Assembly: GCF_001293685.1 (NCBI RefSeq)
Contig: NZ_BCAG01000006.1
Location: 558,001 to 622,000, forward strand
DNA from: Desulfatitalea tepidiphila
Lineage (GTDB): Bacteria > Desulfobacterota > Desulfobacteria > Desulfobacterales > Desulfosarcinaceae
Direction of reading: 5' to 3'
Length of the DNA: 64,000 bases
In this document: in pieces, positions 17,732 through 27,438 of the stretch
Layout of the letters: every line of letters starts with the position of its first letter
Numbering within the stretch: position 1 is the stretch's first letter
Notes under the pieces: model-generated
Database searches by the model: none
What the model saw: the letters and a program-made list of their open reading frames with translations, nothing else
What the model was told of the DNA's origin: nothing
Program-made: the position numbers and the translations under genes

Positions 17732-19179
17732 GGTATGTCCTTGCCGTCTTCAGGAGAATTGCCGGGCGGCGACCAGCCGCCGCCCAGAGCCTTGTATAAG
17801 CGGATCAGCGCCAGCAGGCCGTCGGCGCGGGTATTGGCGAGGTTGTCCGACACGGACAGCACTGTACGTTCGGTGTTGAGCACGGACTGGAAATCGATCA
17901 ATCCGGCACTGTAGTTCTGCCGCGCTAGTTCGGCCGCATTTTCGGCGGATGCAACGGCGGATGCCAGCGCCCGGGTGCGTTCATCATTGCGGGCGATGGC
18001 CACCAGCGCGTTTTCCACCTCCTGCAGGGCCGTGAGCACCGCTTGTTCATAAGCCACCAGCGCCTGCTCGCGCACGGCGTTCTGGATGCGCACCTGGTTG
18101 CGCAGGCGCCCGGCGCTGAACACCGGGGCGGTGATGCCGGCCAGCAGGGAAGCCGTGGCGGCCCCGCGATTGCCCAGCGCGCTGAGTTCCAGCGCCTCGA
18201 CGCCGATGGATCCCGAGATTTTGAACGCCGGATAGCGCGCGGCTTCGGCCACGCCCACGCGGGCCGTTTCAGCCGCCAGTTTGCGCTCGGCGACGCGCAC
18301 ATCGGGACGTTGACGCAAGGTGTCGGCCGGGATGCCCACGGCGATCCGCTCGGGGGCGGCAGGCAGAGGTGCGGGATCGGCCAGTCGCCCATGCAGGGTT
18401 CCCGGGGGGTAGCCCAGAAGAATATCCAGGCGGTGTTCGGCCTCGGCCAGGCTGATCTCCAGGCTGGGGATCTGGGACCGCGTCTGTTCAAGATTGGTGC
18501 GCGCCTGTTCGACGTCCTGCAGGCCGACGAGTCCGGCCTGGTAACGCCACAAGGTGATTTGCAAGGTTTCGCTTTGGCTGGCCAGGTTGTCCCGGGCGAT
18601 GCCGAGCCGGGTCTGCAGGGCGCGAACCTCCACATAATTCAAGGCCGTTTCCGCCGCCAGGGAAACCCGGGCGTCGTGAAGGTTCTCCACGGATGCCGCC
18701 AAATCGGCATCGGCAGCCTCGACGCCCCGGCGCACCCCGCCGAAGACATCCAATTCCCAGGTGGCATCGAACCCCGCGCTGTAGAGACTGCGCGTGTCGC
18801 CGCTGCCGGTCTCCTCGCTCGAACGACTGCGCCGGGCGGTGCCGGAAGCGGTCACGCTGGGATATCGGTCCGATGCGGCCACCGCACGGCGGGCCCGGGA
18901 CTCACGCAGGCGGGCCTGGGCGTTGCGCAGATCGGGTGCGGCCTGCAAGGCTTCATCCACCAAGGCGGACAGCAGGGGATCGTTGAGTCCCTGCCACCAG
19001 TGGCTCAATGCCTCCGTACCGGCGGCATGCGTCACCGGATGGGCGGCCGGATCGACCCGCTGCCAGACGGCCGGCACTTCGAGTTCGGGGGGCACGTAAT
19101 CCGGGCCGACGGTCATGCACGCCGTCAAGAGCACGCAGGCCAGCAGAATCAACAGGTGGTAAGGACGCAATGCATTCAT
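17728..19179 (-). CDS. TolC/NodT-type outer membrane efflux lipoprotein
   Basis: A 483-residue outer membrane factor with lipobox LTAC (Cys at about residue 21) and two OEP repeats. Conserved pieces are ALNYVEVRALQTRLGIARDN, IPADTLRQRPDVRVAERKLA and the C-terminal YSAGLIDFQSVLNTERTVL. It forms the exit duct of the pump encoded by the next three genes and is the first gene of that operon. A sigma-54 response regulator is encoded just upstream in the same orientation and probably controls it. I did not find a clear -24/-12 promoter in 19180-19409. Confidence 0.9.
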   Translation of the reverse strand: MNALRPYHLLILLACVLLTACMTVGPDYVPPELEVPAVWQRVDPAAHPVTHAAGTEALSHWWQGLNDPLLSALVDEALQAAPDLRNAQARLRESRARRAVAASDRYPSVTASGTARRSRSSEETGSGDTRSLYSAGFDATWELDVFGGVRRGVEAADADLAASVENLHDARVSLAAETALNYVEVRALQTRLGIARDNLASQSETLQITLWRYQAGLVGLQDVEQARTNLEQTRSQIPSLEISLAEAEHRLDILLGYPPGTLHGRLADPAPLPAAPERIAVGIPADTLRQRPDVRVAERKLAAETARVGVAEAARYPAFKISGSIGVEALELSALGNRGAATASLLAGITAPVFSAGRLRNQVRIQNAVREQALVAYEQAVLTALQEVENALVAIARNDERTRALASAVASAENAAELARQNYSAGLIDFQSVLNTERTVLSVSDNLANTRADGLLALIRLYKALGGGWSPPGNSPEDGKDIP

Positions 19180-19409
19180 ACGGAAGAGTCTCTGGGTCTC
19201 CGGGTTGTGTGATCCGATGAAACGAACCTTTTACACCCCCATTTGTAAAATAAAAAGGGTTCTCGTGTTCGACGGTCCGGGCGTCGCCATCTGTTGCAAC
19301 GTCGCTTGACACCTTTGGACGACAGCAGGGGCAAAATAGTTTACGATGTAATGTAGAAAATTCTTGGATGGGTGGGCATGCGAGCCCCTCGTCGTTGACA
19401 CAGCCGTAT

Positions 19410-20972
19410 TCAGGGCCGTCGAATGCCGAGTTTCCTCATGCGGCTCCGGAGGGTGCTGGGATTGATGCCAAGGACCCTGGCGGCGCCCCGCGGCCCCTCG
19501 ATTCTCCACCCTGTCTCCTGCAGGGTCTGGACGATGAAATCCCGCTCCACGTCGACGAGGGACTTCGGCTGCGGGGCATCGGGTTCTTTGCACGTGTCGG
19601 TAAGATCCGAGGCAATGGTGGTGACGTCGAGGGGCTCGGCCAGCCGCAGCTCGGGGCCGTTGCTCACGATGACCGCCCTTTCAATGACATTGATCAACTC
19701 GCGTACATTGCCGGGCCAATCGTAGGCTTCGAGCGCTTTCATGGTATCCGGCGGAATGTCTTCGACGCACTTGCCAAAGCGTTTGCTGAATTTATCGGTG
19801 AAAAACTTCGCCAGCAAGGGGATATCCTCCCGTCGCTGCCGGAGCGGCGGGAGGGTCACGGGAAAGGCGTTGAGTCGATATAAAAGGTCCTTTCTGAACC
19901 GGCCCTGATGGACCTCTTCCTCGAGGTTTTGATTGGTGGCGGCGATCACCCGGACGTCCACCTTGACGGTGCGCGGGCTGCCCAAACGCTCGAATTCTCC
20001 GTCTTCGAGAATCCTGAGGAGCTTAGTCTGCTGTTCGAGGGGTAATTCGCCGATCTCATCGAGAAAAATCGTGCCGCCGTGGGCCAGTTCGAATCGGCCG
20101 ATCTGCCTGGCGGTGGCGCCGGTGAAGGCGCCTTTTTCCCTGCCGAAGAGTTCGCTTTCGATGAGGTTCGCAGGCAGGCCGGCGCAGGTCACGTTCACGA
20201 AAGGCTTATGCCGGCGGTCGCTCTCCGCGTGCAGCAAGTGAGCGAATACCCCCTTGCCGGTCCCCGTCTCACCCACAAGAATCACGGTGGTGCTCGTACG
20301 TGCGACCTGACGGATCCGGTGCATGGCGTATTTAATAGGATCACTCGTGCCGATGATCTCTCCATGTCCCTCTTTCAGTTTGATCTCACCACGGAGGTAG
20401 ATGTTCTCGGCTTCCAGTTTCTCCTTTAACGACTTGATCGTGTTGAAGGCTTTGCGGAGCTCTTTTTCAGCCGCATTGCGTGCTTTGACTTCCTTCCCCA
20501 ATTGCACCATTTTGTGCTCGAGCTTATTCACCAGCCGTTCGTTATAGAGCTTGAGCATCTCGTCTTCCTGGAGGGGTTCAATTGGCAACGCCTTGTCGCG
20601 GCGCTGGGCAACGGCCATGACATCGCGGATTTCCGCCATCAAGGCATCCGGTTCGCATGGTTTTACGATGAAACGATCCGCACCGAGCTTGAAGGCAAGG
20701 GCCTCGTCCTTGGCGCTGGTATAGGTGGCGGTATAAATGATGATGGGAATGTGGCGCAGGGACTCGTCGGTCTTGATGTGCCGGCACAACTGAAAGCCAT
20801 CCATGACCGGCATGAGGATATCGCTGATGATCAGATCTATCCGGCCGTCCGCAAGCCGTTCGAGGGCCTCGGCACCGTTCGCAGCCGGCCGCACCTCATA
20901 ACCGCTGCCCTTGAGCAGCTGATCCAAAAAATAGAGGTTGTGTTCATTGTCATCCACGATAAGGACGTTCAT
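19410..20972 (-). CDS. Sigma-54-dependent response regulator (REC-AAA-HTH)
   Basis: A 520-residue NtrC-type regulator. Receiver domain at residues 1-120 with phosphoacceptor Asp51 ([14 protein letters not shown]); a long coiled coil (about 135-190); AAA+ domain with [14 protein letters not shown] and FLDEIG; C-terminal Fis HTH ([18 protein letters not shown]). The extended coiled coil between receiver and AAA domain is longer than usual. It is the third gene of a kinase-receiver-regulator row and lies immediately upstream of the efflux operon, its likely target. Confidence 0.9.
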   Translation of the reverse strand: MNVLIVDDNEHNLYFLDQLLKGSGYEVRPAANGAEALERLADGRIDLIISDILMPVMDGFQLCRHIKTDESLRHIPIIIYTATYTSAKDEALAFKLGADRFIVKPCEPDALMAEIRDVMAVAQRRDKALPIEPLQEDEMLKLYNERLVNKLEHKMVQLGKEVKARNAAEKELRKAFNTIKSLKEKLEAENIYLRGEIKLKEGHGEIIGTSDPIKYAMHRIRQVARTSTTVILVGETGTGKGVFAHLLHAESDRRHKPFVNVTCAGLPANLIESELFGREKGAFTGATARQIGRFELAHGGTIFLDEIGELPLEQQTKLLRILEDGEFERLGSPRTVKVDVRVIAATNQNLEEEVHQGRFRKDLLYRLNAFPVTLPPLRQRREDIPLLAKFFTDKFSKRFGKCVEDIPPDTMKALEAYDWPGNVRELINVIERAVIVSNGPELRLAEPLDVTTIASDLTDTCKEPDAPQPKSLVDVERDFIVQTLQETGWRIEGPRGAARVLGINPSTLRSRMRKLGIRRP

Positions 20973-21003
20973 CGTGTTTCTCCGCTGTCCGCTCCAACAC
21001 CGG

Positions 21004-21366
21004 TCAAAAAAACCGCCGGATCTCCTCGGCGAATGTATCCGGGTTGATCGGCTTCTCGATATAGCCCGTGGCCCCGCCGGCCAAAATGCGTTCCCGGTCC
21101 CCTACCATGGCATAGGAGGTCACCGCGATAATGGGCACACCAACGAGTTCCCGATACCGCTTGAGCTCGGCCATCACGGCATAGCCGTCCATTTCAGGAA
21201 GCTGGATATCGAGCAGTATGGCCCTGGGCTTGTGGTGCAGCGCCAACTGAATACCGTCGAGGCCGTTGCGCGACCCGAGAATCGCAAAGCCGTTCTTTTC
21301 GAGCAAAAAAGTCATCAGGTATAAATTCTGTTCGTTGTCTTCGATGATCAGCAGCACGTCGCTCAT
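21004..21366 (-). CDS. Single-domain response regulator (REC only)
   Basis: A 120-residue CheY-like receiver with acidic pair IEDNE at residues 8-12, phosphoacceptor Asp53 (LLDIQLPEMDG), Thr/Ser83 region and Lys105 (EKP). The start at 21366 overlaps the kinase stop by 4 bases. It probably relays phosphate from the sensor kinase, either as an intermediate or as an adaptor. Confidence 0.9.
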   Translation of the reverse strand: MSDVLLIIEDNEQNLYLMTFLLEKNGFAILGSRNGLDGIQLALHHKPRAILLDIQLPEMDGYAVMAELKRYRELVGVPIIAVTSYAMVGDRERILAGGATGYIEKPINPDTFAEEIRRFF

Positions 21367-23051
21367 GACCCTTCTCCTGAATTCAAAGGAAAGTGAACGG
21401 TAAACATGCTGCCTTGCCCCAAGCGGCTTTGCACTTCGATGACACCGCCCATCATCTCGACAAGCTTCTTGGAGATAGAGAGTCCCAGGCCGGTACCTTC
21501 GTATTTGCGGCCCAGCCGGACATCGATCTGGTGGAAGGGCTCGAAAATGCGCTGCAGGTGTTCGGGTGCGATACCGATACCCGTATCGGAAACCAACAGG
21601 CGGCAATGCCCGTTTTCGATGCGGCACGACACGTCCACGCTGCCCCTATCCGTGAACTTGACGGCATTGTTGAGGAGGTTGAGGATGACCTGTTCCAGAC
21701 GACGCTGGTCCGTGGTTGCGGTGGCCACATCGTCTGCGATGGCCAGATTCAAATCGATGCCTTTTTTAACGGCCGCCGGTGTGACCAGTCGGACCGTCTT
21801 TTCAATTGAATCCCTCAATCCGAAAGAAGAGATCGAAAGCGCGAACTGGCCCGCCTCGATCTTGGAAATATCCAGCACGTCGTTGATCAGCGCCAGAAGG
21901 TGCCTGGCGCTGCCCTGTACCATGCCCATCTGTTTTTGCTGCTCGGGATTCAGAGGCCCTGCCAACCCCTGCAGCAAAATGCCGGTAAAGCCGATGATCG
22001 AGTTGAGCGGCGTGCGCAATTCGTGGGACATAATTGCCAGAAAGGTGGACTTGATCCGGTCGGCGGCCTGGGCTTTTTCCACCGCAGCGGCCAGTTCGGC
22101 GGTCCGCTGGACGATGCGCTGTTCCATCTCCAGGTTGATCTGCCTCAACTCCCGGGTGCGGGCATTCACCTGACGCTTTAAAAGGACACCTCCGGCCAGG
22201 CTCATCAAGAGGATAGCGCCCAAAACCCAGCCGAGTGTCGCAACCCATGCCGGCAACTCGTACTTGACATCCTCGGCGATCCATCGCTTCAGAGACCCAT
22301 AATAGACCGATTGGGTGTTGCTTTTCATGTTTACAAGATGATCGTCAATGGCGTCCAGCAGGTGTTGGGGGACGGATTGTGATGCCGCGAAGAACAAATT
22401 GGAGGGGTGAAACACCACCGTGGTATCCTCCAAGCCATATTTTTGGGCGTGCATCAGTCCATAAAAACGGTTGGTAATGGCCGCATCGCATTGACGCGCG
22501 GCGACCATTGCGAATATGGTTTTATAGTCCGGCACCGGGGTGATGGTCGCATGGATCCCGAATCCCGCAGTGAGTCGGACGAAGGCGGCTTCCTGAACCG
22601 AGTGGTCTAAAACGGCAATTCGTTTTCCATTGAGGTCCAGGATCGATCGGATGCCGCTGCCCTTGGGGGCGTAAACCTGAAACCAGGAGGAGAGGACCGG
22701 CTGCTTGTGAAACGCATATATACGGGCCCGATCGGCGGTATAGGCCACATCGGGCATCAGATCGATGCCGCCTTTGGCCAGAAGGTCCAATCCTTCGGTC
22801 CATGTACCGATCACATAGCGAAGCGTCCAGTCTTCGCGCTCGGCGATGTGCTCGATGATGTCGATGAAGATGCCGGCGGGTTCGCCGGATTCCGAAACAA
22901 ACACCTTGGGCGCATTTTCATACACGCCGACGGTCACCACCGGGTTGTCGGCCTTCGCCGATGACATCCCGGGGAAAAGCAGCATCAATATGAGAAATGA
23001 CCGTATGGGCGATAGCCGGACGCGATGATCCGCGAGTTCAAAAAATGTCAT
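21363..23051 (-). CDS. Sensor histidine kinase with periplasmic solute-binding domain
   Basis: A 562-residue membrane kinase. After a signal-type hydrophobic segment (residues 17-33) comes a solute-binding protein family 3-like domain (about 37-262; VGVYENAPKVFVSESGEPAG, with DLMPDVAYTADR). A membrane helix follows at about 270-292, then a coiled coil, HisKA with His343 (MSHELRTPLNS) and HATPase (NLLNNAVKF, DTGIGI, GTGLGLSI). The start at ATG 23051 has AGGAG about 9 bases upstream. It senses a small molecule in the periplasm and signals to the two regulators encoded downstream. The ligand is not predictable; amino acids bind related domains. Confidence 0.9.
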   Translation of the reverse strand: MTFFELADHRVRLSPIRSFLILMLLFPGMSSAKADNPVVTVGVYENAPKVFVSESGEPAGIFIDIIEHIAEREDWTLRYVIGTWTEGLDLLAKGGIDLMPDVAYTADRARIYAFHKQPVLSSWFQVYAPKGSGIRSILDLNGKRIAVLDHSVQEAAFVRLTAGFGIHATITPVPDYKTIFAMVAARQCDAAITNRFYGLMHAQKYGLEDTTVVFHPSNLFFAASQSVPQHLLDAIDDHLVNMKSNTQSVYYGSLKRWIAEDVKYELPAWVATLGWVLGAILLMSLAGGVLLKRQVNARTRELRQINLEMEQRIVQRTAELAAAVEKAQAADRIKSTFLAIMSHELRTPLNSIIGFTGILLQGLAGPLNPEQQKQMGMVQGSARHLLALINDVLDISKIEAGQFALSISSFGLRDSIEKTVRLVTPAAVKKGIDLNLAIADDVATATTDQRRLEQVILNLLNNAVKFTDRGSVDVSCRIENGHCRLLVSDTGIGIAPEHLQRIFEPFHQIDVRLGRKYEGTGLGLSISKKLVEMMGGVIEVQSRLGQGSMFTVHFPLNSGEGS

Positions 23052-23225
23052 CACACGGCTCCTGGTGAATGAAAGCCATGACGGGTCAAGCTGCTGGTCG
23101 TTTGGACGGACACGAAATATTGACGACACCGTAAGAAGTCCAATATCTGCGTTGCGCTCATTCCGTCGTCCTTGCGGCGTACCACAAGTTCGCCTCAGGA
23201 CACGGGATTTCGCGCGCCTTGATCT

Positions 23226-23460
23226 TGAACTTCTTACGGCGCCGTCCGGCAACGACTTTTTACAAGTCCATCAAATATTACCACAAGTGATTTCAAAAAT
23301 CGGATTTTTGAGATGGTTTGTAGTATGATCTTAAAAATTCATCAACATCCAACAGCTGATTACAACATCCCGGCACTGAAACGATTTGCCGGAAATTAGC
23401 TTATCAAGGAAATTGATGGCTATGTAAAACGTCGTTGTCGGACGGCGCCGTCAAAATTGA
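23226..23460. repeat. Long inverted repeat between the kinase and transglycosylase genes
   Basis: Two about 45-base arms in inverted orientation, roughly 23226-23272 and 23411-23460. Both contain ACGGCGCCGTCC and CAACGAC, followed by a TTTTACA and CCATCAA-like end. About 140 bases lie between them. The left arm continues outward (23125-23225) into repeat-like sequence. This resembles a small non-autonomous repeat element; copies elsewhere in the genome cannot be tested here. Confidence 0.6.
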
Positions 23461-23486
23461 ACGAGTGCCGATTGGGCTGCATATCA

Positions 23487-24779
23487 ATGAAAAGATCACG
23501 AAACTGGATGTGGCGCGAGGGACTTGCCCTGGTCGCGGCAGCCGTCGTTCTCCTGTCGCCGGCACTGTGCCGGGCCAGCGAACCGGGGGGACAGGCCGCC
23601 GGCCAGGATGGCGCGAATGAAGTCGTCGAGGACCCGGCGTTCGCTGCGTGGTTGGCGGAGCTCCGCCAGGAGGCGCGAGGGAAAGGCATCTCCGAAGCCA
23701 CGCTGAATGCGGCACTACGGGATATCGTACCGTTGGCCAAGGTGATCGAACTCGATCGCCGTCAGCCGGAATTCACCCAGACCTTCTGGGACTATCTGGA
23801 GCTGCGCGTCAGCGATGAGCGTGCGAAACTGGGACGCCGGCTGCTGGCCAGGCATCGCGCCCTGCTGAATCGAATCCAGGCCCATTATGGCGTGCCATCG
23901 CGCTATCTGGTGGCTTTCTGGGGCCTGGAGACCAACTTCGGCGCCCATATGGGCAGCTTCCCGGTGATCCAAACCCTGGCGACCCTGGCCTATGACCATC
24001 GACGCAGCCAATTTTTCCGGACCCAACTCCTGGATGCCCTGCGTATTATCGATCAAGGCCACATCCTGCCCGATGCGATGACCGGCTCATGGGCAGGTGC
24101 CATGGGGCACATGCAATTCATGCCGGCCACGTTCAATCGACACGCCGTGGATGATAACGGCGACGGCCGTATAGACATCTGGGGCAGCCTGCCAGATGCC
24201 TTTGCCTCGGCAGCCAACTATCTCTCCGATATGGGCTGGCGACCGGGCCAGACGTGGGGCCGCGAGGTGCGCCTGCCCGAGAACTTCGACCTGACGCTGG
24301 CAACGATGGAAAAAACAAAGGGCGTGGAAGAGTGGTCGGCTTTGGGTGTGCGGCGCGCCGACGGCGGCGCTTTGCCCAGGCGAGATATGGACGGTGCCAT
24401 CGTGCTGCCCCAGGGCCGCAAAGGTCCGGCCTTTCTGGTCTACGACAACTTCCGGGTCATGCTGCGGTGGAACCGATCCATCAACTACGCCCTGTCCGTG
24501 GGCCATCTGGCGGACCGCATCGTCGGAATGCCGCCGCTTTCGACCGGCCGGGATGCGGCGCACGCGCCGCTGGCATACCAGGAGATCAAAGAGATACAGC
24601 AGCTTCTCAACCGCCTCGGATTCGATGCCGGCGCGGCGGACGGCTTGCCGGGCCCCCGGACGCGCGCCGCCATCCGCGACTTTCAACGGGCCCATGGCTT
24701 GCCGCCGGACGGCTATCCGGCGCCAGAGCTGCTCCGGGATCTTCGGCTCCAGGCACCGCCTCCCCCTCGTGAAGGGTAA
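23487..24779 (+). CDS. Lytic murein transglycosylase (MltB family)
   Basis: A 430-residue periplasmic peptidoglycan lyase. Signal peptide at about residues 1-38; an SLT_2 domain with the catalytic Glu in FWGLETNFGAHMG, followed by SWAGAMGHMQFMPATF and the VDDNGDGRIDIW stretch typical of MltB. A C-terminal peptidoglycan-binding domain 1 (LLNRLGFDAGAADGLPGPRT, about residues 365-420) is present. It cleaves glycan strands forming 1,6-anhydro-muramic ends. The ATG at 23487 (MKRSRN) is preferred because it starts a proper signal peptide. It is divergent from the sensor kinase across the inverted repeat. Confidence 0.9.
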   Translation: MKRSRNWMWREGLALVAAAVVLLSPALCRASEPGGQAAGQDGANEVVEDPAFAAWLAELRQEARGKGISEATLNAALRDIVPLAKVIELDRRQPEFTQTFWDYLELRVSDERAKLGRRLLARHRALLNRIQAHYGVPSRYLVAFWGLETNFGAHMGSFPVIQTLATLAYDHRRSQFFRTQLLDALRIIDQGHILPDAMTGSWAGAMGHMQFMPATFNRHAVDDNGDGRIDIWGSLPDAFASAANYLSDMGWRPGQTWGREVRLPENFDLTLATMEKTKGVEEWSALGVRRADGGALPRRDMDGAIVLPQGRKGPAFLVYDNFRVMLRWNRSINYALSVGHLADRIVGMPPLSTGRDAAHAPLAYQEIKEIQQLLNRLGFDAGAADGLPGPRTRAAIRDFQRAHGLPPDGYPAPELLRDLRLQAPPPPREG

Positions 24780-24859
24780 AGAAAATACACAGGCCTGCAC
24801 GCACACCGTGCCATATCCATTGACTCGTCCAATCAAATCGACATCAAGGAGGTTTTAGA

Positions 24860-25276
24860 ATGATGGAAAAATCAATTGCAAAGGAAGTATTGAATCCACC
24901 CGGCTGGAAAAAACCACGCGGCTACGCCAACCTGGTCAAGACCACCGGGGGGACGACGCTGTTTGCCGCGGGACAGGGCGCGTTCGACGCCCAGGGCCAT
25001 CTGGTCGGCGAGGGTGATATCTGCCTGCAATACGACCAGATATTCAAAAACGTGCAAGAGGTCCTGGCGCTTGGGGGCGCCCAAATGACCGACATTGTGA
25101 GAATGACAATCTATTGCACCGACCGTGATGCATTTTTCGCCAGAGGAAAGGAGTGCGGCCAAATTTTTAAAAAGTACTTTGGCGATTACTGCCCGGCCAG
25201 TACTTTTGTGGAGATCAACAAGCTGTTTGTCGACGGCATGCTGCTCGAAATCGAGGCGACGGCGGTCATCGGATAA
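24860..25276 (+). CDS. RidA/YjgF/Rid family protein
   Basis: A 138-residue Rid-family protein, about 10 residues longer than E. coli RidA. Conserved features are the start motif with FAAGQGAFDAQG, the NVQEVLALGGAQMTDIVRMT stretch, and the C-terminal PASTFVEINKLFVDG with a trailing acidic residue (EIEATAVI). The Arg that binds the substrate carboxylate in RidA (usually in CxR) is not obviously present: the stretch here reads YCPASTF, so it may belong to an Rid subgroup without imine deaminase activity. AGGAGG lies 8 bases before the start ATG. Confidence 0.85.
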   Translation: MMEKSIAKEVLNPPGWKKPRGYANLVKTTGGTTLFAAGQGAFDAQGHLVGEGDICLQYDQIFKNVQEVLALGGAQMTDIVRMTIYCTDRDAFFARGKECGQIFKKYFGDYCPASTFVEINKLFVDGMLLEIEATAVIG

Positions 25277-25328
25277 TCAGGCCGGTCGGGGACCCGGAAT
25301 GCGGCGCGCCCTGCGTCCGGGAGCTCCG

Positions 25329-25805
25329 ATGGTTCGAGAGCTCTTTTCGGCTCCGGCCTCACTATTTACTGAAAATGGATTGAGTCGAGGACGCGTGAAT
25401 AGATCCGGACGATATGATGTTACCATTCGCAGGCTCATCGATCTGATCATGAAAATGACGCCGGATGAGCGCGGCCTGCTGCTCACAGAGGCGGAGCGCA
25501 TCAAAACTAAACTGCGGGCCACCCGCAGAAATTGCTGCGTGCCGATTCTGCTGCATTATGCCGGAGAAGCACATCCCGCCACCGTGACAAACCTGAGTTT
25601 TACGGGCGCATTCGTGGAATGCTACATTCCGGTGAAAATCGGAGATGCGGTCACCGTTGACTTCAAAAACATCGACGGTTGTTCCGATCTGAAATTAGAT
25701 GCCCGCATCATTCACGCAAACACATGGGGAATTGGCATCCGTTACAACACCGTGCGTTCCAAGGCGGCGCGTTTTCTGCAAAGATGCTTGGACGAATTTA
25801 GGTAG
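25329..25805 (+). CDS. PilZ domain protein
   Basis: About 158 residues with an N-terminal helical segment (RRLIDLIMKMTPDERGLLL) and a C-terminal PilZ beta-barrel beginning RATRRNCCVPILL. The usual RxxxR is present as RATRR/N-like and the second motif is NLSFTGAFV (relating to [D/N]xSxxG). Such domains bind cyclic-di-GMP. The start is uncertain: ATG 25329 has a fair ribosome site, and GTG 25395 with GAGG is an alternative. The second PilZ protein at 30112 is separate. Confidence 0.7.
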   Translation: MVRELFSAPASLFTENGLSRGRVNRSGRYDVTIRRLIDLIMKMTPDERGLLLTEAERIKTKLRATRRNCCVPILLHYAGEAHPATVTNLSFTGAFVECYIPVKIGDAVTVDFKNIDGCSDLKLDARIIHANTWGIGIRYNTVRSKAARFLQRCLDEFR

Positions 25806-25913
25806 TCTGTTTTTGATCACCCCGAGCCGGGCTTAAATGGCTTTCATTCAGACTACTGTTGATGCGTCGCCGTTCGGATTCGTCCCACCGCCCATACGCA
25901 TGAGCCGAATCGG

Positions 25914-27431
25914 TCAGGCACCCGCCAACATCGATCGGCTGTCCCGCCCCATTTTGAGCAGGCTGACGATCAGCACCGTGAATTCGAGGCGTCCGAGAAA
26001 CATGGCGAAAATTTCGGCCCACAGGGCGGCGTCCGGCATTCCAGCGGACGTCACGCCCACGGAAAGGCCCACCGTTCCGAGGGCCGAAGCGAACTCGAAG
26101 AGCGCGTCGCCCAGATCGTGCCCGCAAGCGCACAGGACCATGACGCCCAGCAGGTAGGTGACCAGGTAGAGAAATACGAAAACCGCCACCTGGCGCACCC
26201 TGGCGTCATCCACCGCCACCCGATGGGTGCCCTCCTGAATCGAACAATCGATGACGGCGGTGCGCGGGAGAAGGGAGCGCCTGATTTCCCATACGAACAG
26301 CTTGCAAAAGAGATAGAACCGGAACTGCTTGATGCCGCCGGCCGTGGAGCAGGTCCCACCGCCGATCAGCATCAGCAGGATCAACAGGAATAGGCCGACG
26401 GCGTTCCAATGCATGCCGCTCACGGTGGAAAATCCGGTGGTGGTCAGAGCGGCCACAGTTTCGAAAACAGCGACCCGGAGCGCTTTTCCAGATTCAGGCC
26501 CGAGCTGGGACTCGGGCTGGAACCCAAGCTGAGAATAGACCTCCTGGCTTGTCAGCAGGAACAGGACGGCCGTGGCCAGGGGAATGAGGATCACCATCAG
26601 GCGGACTTCACCATTTTTCGCGACGAAACCGAACTTGCCGCGCCAGAGAAACCAGGCGGTCACGAAGCTCAGGTTTCCGAGCAGCATGAGCGGCAGGCTG
26701 ACCGCCTCTATGACAGGTGAATCCCAGTGGCCGATGCTCTCCGCGCGCGTCGAAAACCCGCCCGTCGACACCGCGGCAAAGGCATGGTTGAGGGCATCGA
26801 AGGCCGACATGCCGGCCCACCAGTAGGCCAGCGTTCCGGCCAGCGCATAAACCGTATAGATGGTCATAACCAGGCGGGCGGATCGGCGCACTTCGGGGAC
26901 GAGTTGCTCGCTTCGTCCTTCGGCGCTGGAGAGGCCCACGCCGGTAGGGCCCACGATGGCCGACATCATGATGATGGCCAGTCCCGCGCCGCCGGCCCAT
27001 TGCATCACGCTGCGCCACAGCAGGATCATGGGGCTGGCGCGGGTCACGTCCACGACCGTCAGCCCCGTGGTGGTCCATCCGCTCATCGACTCGAAAAGGG
27101 CCCTGGAGAAGGTCAGCTCCGAAAGCATGACAAATGGCCACGCCGAAAAACCAATGACGGTCATCCAGCTCAAGAGAACGATGATGCCGCCCTCTTGAAT
27201 CGACAGGGAGACGTCTGCCGCGGGGCGGAAGATGCGCCATAAGCCAGCCCCCAAAAGGGCGCATGCGGCGGCCGGAAAAAGGAACGCCGGTGCCTGGGCG
27301 GCCTGATCCGGATGCACGGCCAGGACCAGAAGCGGCGTCACCATCAACCCCCCGGCCATCAGAAGGATCACGCCCACGGATGAAAGAATCGCCGCGTATT
27401 GACCTTTGAGATATGCTTTTTCCCGCAACAC
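25914..27431 (-). CDS. trkH: Trk-type potassium uptake protein TrkH
   Basis: A 505-residue membrane protein with four pore loops: SMSGWTTTGLTV, AAVSTGGFST, AALTTTGFSTV and ALGTVGLSVGV. Each holds the filter glycine of the K+-transporter superfamily. About ten hydrophobic segments are visible. The start is a GTG at 27431 just 7 bases after the upstream TrkA gene. It should move K+ with gating by the TrkA-type proteins encoded by the two preceding genes. Confidence 0.9.
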   Translation of the reverse strand: MLREKAYLKGQYAAILSSVGVILLMAGGLMVTPLLVLAVHPDQAAQAPAFLFPAAACALLGAGLWRIFRPAADVSLSIQEGGIIVLLSWMTVIGFSAWPFVMLSELTFSRALFESMSGWTTTGLTVVDVTRASPMILLWRSVMQWAGGAGLAIIMMSAIVGPTGVGLSSAEGRSEQLVPEVRRSARLVMTIYTVYALAGTLAYWWAGMSAFDALNHAFAAVSTGGFSTRAESIGHWDSPVIEAVSLPLMLLGNLSFVTAWFLWRGKFGFVAKNGEVRLMVILIPLATAVLFLLTSQEVYSQLGFQPESQLGPESGKALRVAVFETVAALTTTGFSTVSGMHWNAVGLFLLILLMLIGGGTCSTAGGIKQFRFYLFCKLFVWEIRRSLLPRTAVIDCSIQEGTHRVAVDDARVRQVAVFVFLYLVTYLLGVMVLCACGHDLGDALFEFASALGTVGLSVGVTSAGMPDAALWAEIFAMFLGRLEFTVLIVSLLKMGRDSRSMLAGA

Positions 27432-27438
27432 CTATCCC

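Noticed and set aside
18043-19212. Plus-strand frame opposite the outer membrane efflux gene
   Set aside because: Shadow of a clear OEP-family gene.
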